Assembly: GCA_002431355.1 (NCBI GenBank)
Contig: DJEQ01000009.1
Coordinates: 1 to 5,446 of the forward strand
Length of the DNA stretch: 5,446 bases
Origin: Oribacterium sp. UBA5894
GTDB lineage: Bacteria; Bacillota; Clostridia; Lachnospirales; Lachnospiraceae
Direction of reading: 5' to 3'
Shown here: positions 1 through 5,446 of the stretch, piece after piece
Position numbering within the stretch: position 1 is the first letter of the stretch
Layout of the letters: each line of letters starts with the position of its first letter
The notes under the pieces: generated by a model
The model's input: only the letters and a program-made list of their open reading frames with translations
What the model was told of the DNA's origin: nothing
The model's database searches: none
Translations under genes and position numbers: made by a program

Positions 1-72
1 GGGGGCCCCACCACGGCTCGTCCGTTTAGATGCCAGTGACTTTTTGCGTCGCCCGTGTCCCGTTCGGCGCCC
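1..72. other. Flank downstream of the histidine kinase gene, no feature recognised
   Basis: I see no gene start, and no hairpin followed by a U-run on the minus strand that would end the two-component transcript. The 8-bp palindrome GGGGCCCC (2-9) is at the window edge and cannot be interpreted. The operon may continue leftwards. Confidence 0.4.
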
Positions 73-1500
73 TCAGGCAAGCGGCAGCTCCACCTTGAAG
101 CTGTTGATGCCTCCGGAAGATTCTGCCCAGATGCGGCCCTTATGGGCCTTTATGATGTTCTCCGCGATGGAGAGTCCGAGCCCGTAGCTGTGATTCATCG
201 CCCGCGCTTCATCGATACGATAGAAGCGCTGGAAAATCTTTTTCAGATCCTCAGAAGAGATCGGATCCCCGGGGTCTGAGACGCTCAGTATGCAGTGGTG
301 ACTTCCGCTTTTCTGAAGCGTTACATGCACCGTACCATTCGGATCGGAATATTTTTGAGCATTGTCGAGGAGAATCTCCACTACCTGCTTCAGATGCTGC
401 TCGGAACCATGTACCGTGATGCCTTCCGTGAGGGCATCGGTCAGCGTCAGCCCTTTCTCGAAAAACAGTGCTTCAAAGGTAAGCAGCTCATCGGAGATCA
501 GCTGTGTGAAGTCCACACGCTGTAGCTGCATTTTTTGAATCACTCCATTGTCGACCCGCGCAAGCTGCAGGAGGCTTTCCACCAGTCCACGCATCTGTGT
601 AGACATGGTCAGGATGTTGTCGATAAACTGCTGCTTATGCACCTCATCAAAGCGCGGAGACTTCAGCATCTCCGCATCCGTCAGGATCACTGTGAGCGGG
701 GTCTTCAGCTCATGAGAGGCATCCGAAACAAACTGCCGCTGCTGCGTCCAGGCTTCCTCCACCGGGCGTGCAGCCCAGCGGGCGAAGAAGATGCTGGCAA
801 TCAGGAAGGTGAGAAGGCTGCCGAGACCAATGATCCCACAGGTACGATACAAATTGTGCATGGTGGCAAGCTCAGAGGACATGTCGGCGAAGACGATGAT
901 CTGCGCGCCGTCCTTCTCCCGTATCGCCTCTGTTCCATAGCTGCCTTCGTGCACGTCCGTCTCCGAGGCCGTCGCCTGCGCTGCTGCTTGATCCTTTTCT
1001 TCGATCAGAGCTTCGCTCTGCAGATCGGCATCGTCATCCCCCGGATCCGTCACGGCCAGCTCAGGGGCGTCCGGGCTTACCGGTCGGTCCAGGATACTGG
1101 TACGGTCATACCGAAGTGCAAAATCCCGGATTTCTCCCAGCTTCTCTTCAGAGCTCATCGCAATGGACACGAGCTCTTCCAGTACCTCCTCGGAGCCCTC
1201 CTGCGTAAGGTCATAGTAGTTGCCATCCGTGGCAAGGATACTCCCATCGGCATCGACCTCGACACGAAAGAAGGGGAGCTGTACACCACTGTTCTTTAGA
1301 TCATCTCGACGCTTCGGGTGCCGATCGTTACCCGCTCCGATGGGCGCATTGGCGACGTTTTCCATCATGCGGAAGCTGTCATCCTTGATGCGGCTGTGCG
1401 TCATATGGATGACCAGACCGAAGATGATGATCAGCAGAAGACTCGAGACGAGCATCATGATCGCCACAAGTCGGAGGCGGAGCTTACGAATCATATCCAT
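73..1500 (-). CDS. Sensor histidine kinase (HAMP-less, two-transmembrane) of an OmpR-type two-component system
   Basis: This 475-residue membrane kinase should sense an extracytoplasmic signal and phosphorylate the regulator encoded just upstream. Residues about 8-32 form TM1 and about 221-240 form TM2, enclosing an external domain of about 190 residues. The cytoplasmic part has the H-box SHELKTP with phospho-acceptor His263, the N-box LLDNAQKYS with Asn380, a G1-like box DPGDPI at 409-414, an F-box FQRFYR at 423-428, and the G2 box GLGLSI at 440-445. Only about 20 residues link TM2 to the H-box, so there is no full HAMP domain. The usual second glycine of the G1 box (DxGxG) is Pro413. From about 143 to 185 the external domain is acidic and Ala-rich, like a flexible insert. 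The start at 1500 is preferred over Met3 because GGAGGG lies 7 nt upstream. The gene follows the regulator by 3 bp and is probably cotranscribed with it. The signal sensed is unknown. Confidence 0.95.
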   Translation of the reverse strand: MDMIRKLRLRLVAIMMLVSSLLLIIIFGLVIHMTHSRIKDDSFRMMENVANAPIGAGNDRHPKRRDDLKNSGVQLPFFRVEVDADGSILATDGNYYDLTQEGSEEVLEELVSIAMSSEEKLGEIRDFALRYDRTSILDRPVSPDAPELAVTDPGDDDADLQSEALIEEKDQAAAQATASETDVHEGSYGTEAIREKDGAQIIVFADMSSELATMHNLYRTCGIIGLGSLLTFLIASIFFARWAARPVEEAWTQQRQFVSDASHELKTPLTVILTDAEMLKSPRFDEVHKQQFIDNILTMSTQMRGLVESLLQLARVDNGVIQKMQLQRVDFTQLISDELLTFEALFFEKGLTLTDALTEGITVHGSEQHLKQVVEILLDNAQKYSDPNGTVHVTLQKSGSHHCILSVSDPGDPISSEDLKKIFQRFYRIDEARAMNHSYGLGLSIAENIIKAHKGRIWAESSGGINSFKVELPLA

Positions 1501-1503
1501 GGC

Positions 1504-2175
1504 TCAGCCCTCCAGCTCCAGATGATAGCCGAGTCGGCGGGCCGCGACGATCTGAACATTGGATCCAATGGAATGGAGCTTTTTTCGTAAAAACCCCACA
1601 TAAACCTCAACGTGATTTTCGACAGCCTCTGAATCAAAGCCCCAGACCTTCTGAAGGATGGCTTCCTTTGAAAGATTCTTTTCCTTCTGCTGCATCAGCA
1701 TGCGCATGACATCAAATTCCTTTGCGCTGAGACGAAGCGACTTATCCTCGCAGATCAGCGTGCTGCTGGAGAGGTCAAGGCTCGTGTTTCCAAATACCAG
1801 GGTGTCGACCTCCGTTCCCTGACGACGGAGCAGGGCATGCACACAGGCGAAAAGCTCACGTGCATCGAAGGGCTTCGTCAGATAGTAATCTGCACCGGAA
1901 TCGAGTCCCTCCACACGGTCCATCAGCTCTGACTTTGCGGTCAGCATGAGGATCGGCGTATGGATGTGGTTCTGACGGAGTGTGCGTGCAACCTGATAGC
2001 CATTCATTTTCGGCATCATGACATCCAGGATAATGAGATCGTAGATCCCGGTTTCTGCATAATCAAGACCAGCCTCCCCATCGTAGACGGCATCGGCCTT
2101 GTAATTCTGCTCCATGAGAAGATCTCGAATCGAATCTGCCAGGAGCCTTTCATCTTCTACAATTAGTATTTTCAT
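1504..2175 (-). CDS. OmpR/PhoB-family response regulator transcription factor
   Basis: This 223-residue regulator is full length for the family. The N-terminal receiver domain (about 1-115) shows the acidic pair Glu7/Asp8, phospho-acceptor Asp51 in LDVMMPKMNG, the switch Thr79 in MLTAKS, and Lys101 in the KPF motif. The C-terminal winged-helix domain (about 125-221) contains LSAKEFDVMRML, the recognition-helix region with VEVYVGFLRKKL, and the terminal hairpin ARRLGYHL. When phosphorylated by the adjacent kinase, such proteins dimerise on direct-repeat DNA sites. The start at 2175 has GAGGGA 5 nt upstream. The gene is first in the minus-strand operon. Its promoter carries a direct repeat (2226-2243) that is also found before the divergent operon, so autoregulation and control of the neighbouring operon are inferred. 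Confidence 0.97.
   Translation of the reverse strand: MKILIVEDERLLADSIRDLLMEQNYKADAVYDGEAGLDYAETGIYDLIILDVMMPKMNGYQVARTLRQNHIHTPILMLTAKSELMDRVEGLDSGADYYLTKPFDARELFACVHALLRRQGTEVDTLVFGNTSLDLSSSTLICEDKSLRLSAKEFDVMRMLMQQKEKNLSKEAILQKVWGFDSEAVENHVEVYVGFLRKKLHSIGSNVQIVAARRLGYHLELEG
1508..1513 (-). promoter_or_regulatory. Ribosome binding site of the histidine kinase gene
   Basis: The minus strand reads GGAGGG, 7 nt before the ATG at 1500-1498. It lies inside the last codons of the response regulator gene, so translation of the two is probably coupled. The spacing favours this ATG over the in-frame ATG two codons later. Confidence 0.75.
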
Positions 2176-2210
2176 TATATTCCCTCGATTGCATTTATCA
2201 GAATAAGTCT

Positions 2211-2243
2211 ATTCTAAGCGTCTTCACTGAAAGCTTGCTGAAA
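2211..2243 (-). promoter_or_regulatory. Predicted activator-dependent promoter of the two-component operon, with direct-repeat operator
   Basis: Read on the minus strand, TTTCAGC (2243-2237), AAGC, and TTTCAGT (2232-2226) form a heptamer direct repeat with an 11-bp period. A 9-bp gap and then a -10-like TAGAAT (2216-2211) follow. No TTGACA-like -35 is present at the usual distance; the repeats occupy that position. OmpR/PhoB regulators are known to bind 11-bp-period direct repeats that replace the -35. Transcription would begin near 2204, giving a leader of about 30 nt. The arrangement matches the one at 2403-2435. A weaker alternative -10 (GATAAA at 2199-2194) cannot be excluded. Confidence 0.6.
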
Positions 2244-2402
2244 GTGCCGATAGGATATGCATCGGATGCGCTGAACCGTGAAGGTGCATGCCGCATCCCG
2301 TACCACGCCCTGCCACCGTTCGCTGCTTTCCTTCCTATCTTAACTTCGGATCCGCTGCTTGTCGAAGGAAAAACACAAAAGCTTCACAGTTTTCTGAAGA
2401 AC
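2244..2402. other. Central part of the divergent intergenic region
   Basis: These 159 bp lie between the two predicted promoters, within a 317-bp gene-free stretch (2176-2492). I see no convincing gene. An open frame runs through from a TTG at 2235, but it has no ribosome site and its product has no recognisable features. The stretch holds a 7-bp inverted repeat, GGATGCG (2264-2270) and CGCATCC (2292-2298), separated by 21 bp, and an A-rich segment around 2369-2380. No terminator, riboswitch or small RNA could be recognised. Confidence 0.5.
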
Positions 2403-2408
2403 CTTCAG
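2394..2408. repeat. Perfect 6-bp inverted repeat overlapping the operator
   Basis: CTGAAG (2394-2399), AAC, CTTCAG (2403-2408) is a perfect dyad. Its right arm is the first heptamer of the direct repeat before the SLH gene. The left arm could be an inverted third half-site for the regulator. It is unlikely to be a terminator, because 15 bp separate it from the T-run at 2424-2430. Confidence 0.45.
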
Positions 2409-2435
2409 CATCATTTCAGCTTGTTTTTTTAGAAT
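2403..2435 (+). promoter_or_regulatory. Predicted activator-dependent promoter of the SLH-protein/adaptor operon, with direct-repeat operator
   Basis: CTTCAGC (2403-2409), ATCA, TTTCAGC (2414-2420) form a heptamer direct repeat with an 11-bp period. A 9-bp T-rich gap then leads to TAGAAT (2430-2435), a one-mismatch -10 hexamer. No -35 hexamer is recognisable. Heptamer sequence, repeat period, gap length and -10 sequence all match the promoter of the two-component operon at 2211-2243. Transcription would start near 2442, leaving a 5' leader of about 50 nt. Binding by the adjacent regulator is inferred from this match. Confidence 0.6.
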
Positions 2436-2455
2436 GCGACATGTGAAATCAAATG

Positions 2456-2471
2456 GCCAGGAGTTCCTGGC
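2456..2471 (+). other. 5' leader stem-loop upstream of the SLH gene
   Basis: GCCAGG (2456-2461), loop AGTT, CCTGGC (2466-2471) would form a perfect 6-bp GC-rich hairpin in the predicted leader mRNA. It begins about 14 nt after the expected transcription start and ends 10 nt before the ribosome site AAGGAG (2482-2487). There is no U-run after it, so it is not an intrinsic terminator. Possible roles are mRNA stabilisation, a translational element, or a DNA operator, since the DNA is palindromic over 16 bp apart from the central GT. Confidence 0.45.
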
Positions 2472-2492
2472 GTTGCAGGATAAGGAGCAGAT

Positions 2493-3596
2493 ATGAATAG
2501 ACGTTTTATGGGAAATGCCATCGCTGCCATGACCGGTGTGGTCGCGGTAGTTTCATGCATGCCGATGTCTGCATGGGCCTCGACGACACTCGAGCAGCGA
2601 AAAAAGGCCCTGGTCAGTGCGGGCGTAGTGGAAAATTTTGATGTGACGCTGAATGACACCGCCGTTTCGCGTGCGGAATTTGCGAAGATGCTGGTGCATG
2701 CCTCGAGCTATGCGACGAATGTTGCAGCGGAGTCCAATGTCTCCGTCTTCAGCGATGTGCTGCAGAGCTCACCGTATGCAGGCTACATTCGCATTGCCAC
2801 CTCGAAGGGCTGGATGAGCGCCTACCTCGGTGGCACCTTTAAGCCGGAGCAGGGCATCAAGCTTGCAGAGGCAGAGAAGGCCATGCTGTCCCTCCTTGGG
2901 TATACAAGCGATCAGTTTACAGGCAACATCGTGGCGAATCGAAATGCCAAAGCGACGGCCATCGGCCTTACGGATCGTGTGGGTACCGATACGAGTGCCG
3001 TGCTGACGTACAGTGACTGCGTCAATATGTTCTATAACCTCATGACGACGAACACGGCCCAGAATGATGGAAAGACGAAATCGAGCCAGACGATCTATGG
3101 CGCGCTCTTCGGATTTACGCTTTCTGACAGCAACGAGCTGAACCTTCTCGATACGCTGTCCTCGAACCTGAATGGTCCGCATGTCCTGAAGTCCGGCAAG
3201 AGCCTGAATTCGATCCTGCCGTTCAGCAAGACGGTGGCAAACTGCTATCTGAACGGAGAAACCTCGAGCTCAGAGGAAATCGAGGAAGAGGCGACGAGCT
3301 GTGCGGTGGTTGTGTACTACAACACGTCGACGAAGGCGGTCTACGCCTACTCCGAGTCGGGCAATGCAGACAACACCATGGGAACGGCGAGCGGTACGGT
3401 CGACAACATCTATTACAGCTCCAGTGAGATCATGACGCCAACACAGGTATCGATCGGCGGAGAAACCTATAATATCAACAATTCCGACATGCAGTATGCC
3501 TTCTCCATTTATGGATCGATCAGTCAGTCGGATGAGGTCACGATCGTATGGGATCTGGATCAGAGTGGTGCGAAGGAAGTCATCGCCATTGCGTAA
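2493..3596 (+). CDS. Secreted protein with S-layer-homology-like repeats and an unknown C-terminal domain
   Basis: This 367-residue protein begins with a secretion signal: basic MNRR, a hydrophobic core at about 7-22, then AWA, a likely signal peptidase I site near residue 29. VVSC at 19-22 also resembles a lipobox, so a lipoprotein is possible. Residues about 31-187 resemble three SLH repeats: SRAEFAKMLVHA (59-70); a well-formed unit from FSDV (86-89) through YAGYIRIATSKGW to FKPEQGIKLAEAEKAML (116-132); and a degenerate third ending LTYSDCVNMFYNL (171-183). SLH repeats usually bind pyruvylated cell-wall polymer, so cell-surface location is likely. The rest (188-367) is Ser/Asn/Thr-rich with an acidic patch (EEIEEE, 261-266), and I do not recognise it. 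AAGGAG lies 5 nt before the ATG. The gene leads an operon with the adaptor 18 bp downstream, so an envelope role tied to that transporter is inferred. Confidence 0.8.
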   Translation: MNRRFMGNAIAAMTGVVAVVSCMPMSAWASTTLEQRKKALVSAGVVENFDVTLNDTAVSRAEFAKMLVHASSYATNVAAESNVSVFSDVLQSSPYAGYIRIATSKGWMSAYLGGTFKPEQGIKLAEAEKAMLSLLGYTSDQFTGNIVANRNAKATAIGLTDRVGTDTSAVLTYSDCVNMFYNLMTTNTAQNDGKTKSSQTIYGALFGFTLSDSNELNLLDTLSSNLNGPHVLKSGKSLNSILPFSKTVANCYLNGETSSSEEIEEEATSCAVVVYYNTSTKAVYAYSESGNADNTMGTASGTVDNIYYSSSEIMTPTQVSIGGETYNINNSDMQYAFSIYGSISQSDEVTIVWDLDQSGAKEVIAIA

Positions 3597-3603
3597 GCTG
3601 AAT

Positions 3604-3608
3604 GAGGA
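3604..3608 (+). promoter_or_regulatory. Ribosome binding site of the adaptor gene
   Basis: GAGGA lies 6 nt before the ATG at 3615 and decides the start. Two nearby ATGs (3602 and 3608) share another frame that stops at TAG after a few codons, so they cannot start the adaptor. Confidence 0.75.
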
Positions 3609-3614
3609 TGAAAG

Positions 3615-5446
3615 ATGAGCGTTAGAGAGAAAATGAAGCATATTTTACCATTTAAAAAGAAGGAAGGAGGCAGCGGCAAAAAGTCGAGGAAGAAGCTCCT
3701 TCTTGGGGCGGTTCTCCTTATAGTCGTTGCAGGTGCCGGCTTTTTCGTTTATCAGAAAAAGGCAGCCAGTGCCGGAAAGAAGGAAAGCAGCATACGAACA
3801 GGCACGGTGACACGACAGACCATTCAGCAGTCGCTGTCCAGTTCCGGAACGATTTCCCCGAAGAACAGCTATACCATCACCTCCATGGTGGAAGGGAAGG
3901 TGACTTCAGCCGATTTCAATGAAGGCGATCAGGTGACCGAGGGGCAGATTCTGTATCAGATCGATGCCTCCTCGATGACCTCGAAGCTGAACTCCGCCAC
4001 GAGCTCCCTCGAGCGCGCACAGGAGTCCTACAATGACGCCATGGAGGACTACAGCACGGCCTCCTCCGATTACAGCGGGAATACAGTGAAATCCTCAGTT
4101 TCCGGCTACATTAAGACCCTGAAGATCAAGGCAGGCGATCAGGTATCTGGGAATACGGAAATTGCCGAGATCTATAATGACACCACCATGGAAGTAGATG
4201 TTCCATTTCTTTCGACGGAAGCCACGCAGATTTCGGTCGGGAGTGCAGCAACCCTCGTGATGTCGGATACTCTGGAGGAAATCAGTGGTACCGTGACCTC
4301 GGTCGACCAGATGGATACGACCCTGACCGGTGGACAGCTGGTACGGTACGTGACGATTCAGGTGACGAATCCAGGTGGTCTTACAAGTGATATGTATGCC
4401 ACGGCCACCATCAATGGTATCAATTCCTGTGGGGATGGTGCCTTCCAGCCGACACAGAACATTGTCCTTCGGGCAAGTGACCTTCAAAGTGCCGTTACGG
4501 TCCAGAAGCTTCTTGTGAGTGCAGGCGATTATGTCAGTGCGGGGACGCCGATCTTCAGCATGAATGCGAAGGATGCCGAGAGCATACTGAAGTCCTATAA
4601 GAATAAGGTTTCGGATGCGAAATCCTCCCTGGATAATGCGCAGTCCAATCTCGATACCACGACCGAGAATTATGAAAACTACACCATCACGGCACCCATT
4701 TCCGGTACCGTGGTGAAGAAAAGCGTCAATGTCGGTGAGAACGTTCAGAATGGAAATTCTGCAACCTCGCTGGCGGTCATCTATGATCTTTCAGAGGTGA
4801 CCTTTGATATGAACATCGATGAGCTGGACATTGCCAATGTCAAGGTCGGGCAGAAGGTGGAGGTCACGGCGGATGCCTTTTCCGATGAAACCTTCGAAGG
4901 CACCGTCACCAAGGTCTCGATGGAAGGAACGGCAGCAAACGGTGTCACCTACTATCCGGTTACCGTGACGATGACCGAGTACGGTGGACTTCTGCCAGGC
5001 ATGAATGTCACGGGTGTGATCATTCTCGACGAGGTGGAGGATGCGCTCGCCATTCCGGTGGATGCACTTCAGCGTGGCAATGTGGTCTATGTGAAGGACA
5101 GCACAACGAAGAAGAGTGACAGTGCAGCGAAGCAGACAGAGGCAGCGACCAGCGAGGATGGAGCATCGGATGCCGACACGAAAAAGCCGGCAGCTTCGGA
5201 GGACTCTGCAAAGTCTACGGAAAAGCCATCGAGTGGAGACCATAAGGATACGGAGAAGAGTGGCGCAGCAGATCAGAGGGACAGCAATGTGCCGGAGGGC
5301 TTCCATGCCGTCAGCGTCACCACGGGTCTTACCTCGGATGACTATGTGGAGATCGTATCGGGTGACCTCTCCGAGGGCGATGAGGTCTATGTATCACAGT
5401 CGAGTGTCAGTGACAGCAGTAATGAAATGATGCCGGGCATGGGCGG
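3615..5446 (+). CDS. Membrane-fusion/periplasmic adaptor protein (HlyD/MacA-like), 3' end outside the window
   Basis: The frame stays open for 610 codons to the window edge. A basic N-terminus (KKKEGGSGKKSRKK) precedes one transmembrane anchor at about 28-46; the rest should be extracytoplasmic. Four lipoyl-type half-motifs carry GDQV (104), GDQV (174), GDYV (304) and GENV (374). Each pair brackets a short predicted coiled-coil hairpin, at about 118-155 and 317-355. A beta-barrel-like segment follows each pair (about 192-266 and 395-469), and these two segments resemble each other. A membrane-proximal-like domain (AIPVDAL at 479-485, then GDEVYV at 588-593) is split by a linker rich in Lys, Ser, Ala and Asp (about 495-560). 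The visible end is Met/Gly-rich (MMPGMG), common at the C-terminus of this family. Such adaptors work with MacB-type ABC or RND transporters. The hairpins are short compared with MacA, which suits a cell without an outer-membrane TolC partner. The substrate is unknown. Confidence 0.87.
   Translation, partial: MSVREKMKHILPFKKKEGGSGKKSRKKLLLGAVLLIVVAGAGFFVYQKKAASAGKKESSIRTGTVTRQTIQQSLSSSGTISPKNSYTITSMVEGKVTSADFNEGDQVTEGQILYQIDASSMTSKLNSATSSLERAQESYNDAMEDYSTASSDYSGNTVKSSVSGYIKTLKIKAGDQVSGNTEIAEIYNDTTMEVDVPFLSTEATQISVGSAATLVMSDTLEEISGTVTSVDQMDTTLTGGQLVRYVTIQVTNPGGLTSDMYATATINGINSCGDGAFQPTQNIVLRASDLQSAVTVQKLLVSAGDYVSAGTPIFSMNAKDAESILKSYKNKVSDAKSSLDNAQSNLDTTTENYENYTITAPISGTVVKKSVNVGENVQNGNSATSLAVIYDLSEVTFDMNIDELDIANVKVGQKVEVTADAFSDETFEGTVTKVSMEGTAANGVTYYPVTVTMTEYGGLLPGMNVTGVIILDEVEDALAIPVDALQRGNVVYVKDSTTKKSDSAAKQTEAATSEDGASDADTKKPAASEDSAKSTEKPSSGDHKDTEKSGAADQRDSNVPEGFHAVSVTTGLTSDDYVEIVSGDLSEGDEVYVSQSSVSDSSNEMMPGMG

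Noticed and set aside
1..72. Possible terminator after the kinase gene, including the GGGGCCCC palindrome and a five-T run at 41-45
   Set aside because: The T-run is on the wrong strand for the minus-strand transcript, no stable stem precedes it, and the palindrome is cut by the window edge.
535..1299. Long plus-strand open frame of 254 codons opposite the kinase gene
   Set aside because: It is antisense to a kinase with all conserved boxes, has no recognisable domain, and is rich in Arg, His and Cys as expected of an antisense frame in G+C-rich coding DNA.
2394..2430. Possible intrinsic terminator: hairpin CTGAAG/CTTCAG followed by seven T
   Set aside because: The stem is only 6 bp, low in G+C, and 15 bp away from the T-run. 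The repeats and -10 hexamer explain the region better.
2235..2432. 65-codon open frame with TTG start in the intergenic region
   Set aside because: There is no ribosome site, it starts inside the predicted operator of the two-component operon and runs through the other promoter, and its product has no recognisable features.
2769..3641. Minus-strand open frames opposite the SLH gene
   Set aside because: They are antisense to a gene with a ribosome site, signal peptide and SLH motifs, and they encode Arg/His-rich sequence with no family resemblance.
4791..5306. Minus-strand open frame of 171 codons opposite the adaptor gene
   Set aside because: It lies wholly within the adaptor reading frame, and its product is a Cys/Arg/His-rich shadow without any domain.

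Overview
The window looks like chromosomal DNA from a Gram-positive anaerobe of the Firmicutes, most likely Clostridia and perhaps Lachnospiraceae. This is an inference. It rests on strong AGGAG-type ribosome sites, a moderately high G+C content, an SLH-domain secreted protein, a short-hairpin membrane-fusion adaptor, and an OmpR-type two-component system with a HAMP-less kinase. No mobile element, RNA gene or CRISPR array was seen.

Layout: the left 2.2 kb carries a two-component operon on the minus strand. An OmpR/PhoB-family response regulator (1504-2175) is followed after 3 bp by its sensor histidine kinase (73-1500). A 317-bp divergent intergenic region (2176-2492) separates it from a plus-strand operon. 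That operon holds a secreted SLH-like protein of unknown function (2493-3596) and, 18 bp later, a large membrane-anchored periplasmic-adaptor-like (HlyD/MacA-type) efflux protein. The adaptor starts at 3615 and is still open at the window end. MacB-like ABC ATPase and permease genes would be expected further right, but they are outside the window.

The most interesting signal is in the divergent region. Both promoters carry the same arrangement: two TTTCAGC-like heptamers in direct repeat with 4 bp between them (11-bp period), then exactly 9 bp, then TAGAAT. Neither has a recognisable -35 hexamer. This is the geometry expected of OmpR/PhoB-type activator sites. It suggests that the regulator activates both its own operon and the SLH/adaptor operon, making the window a self-contained envelope-sensing and export circuit.

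The adaptor itself is unusual. It contains two consecutive lipoyl-hairpin-lipoyl-barrel modules that look like an internal duplication of about 200 residues. A roughly 65-residue charged, low-complexity linker splits its membrane-proximal domain.
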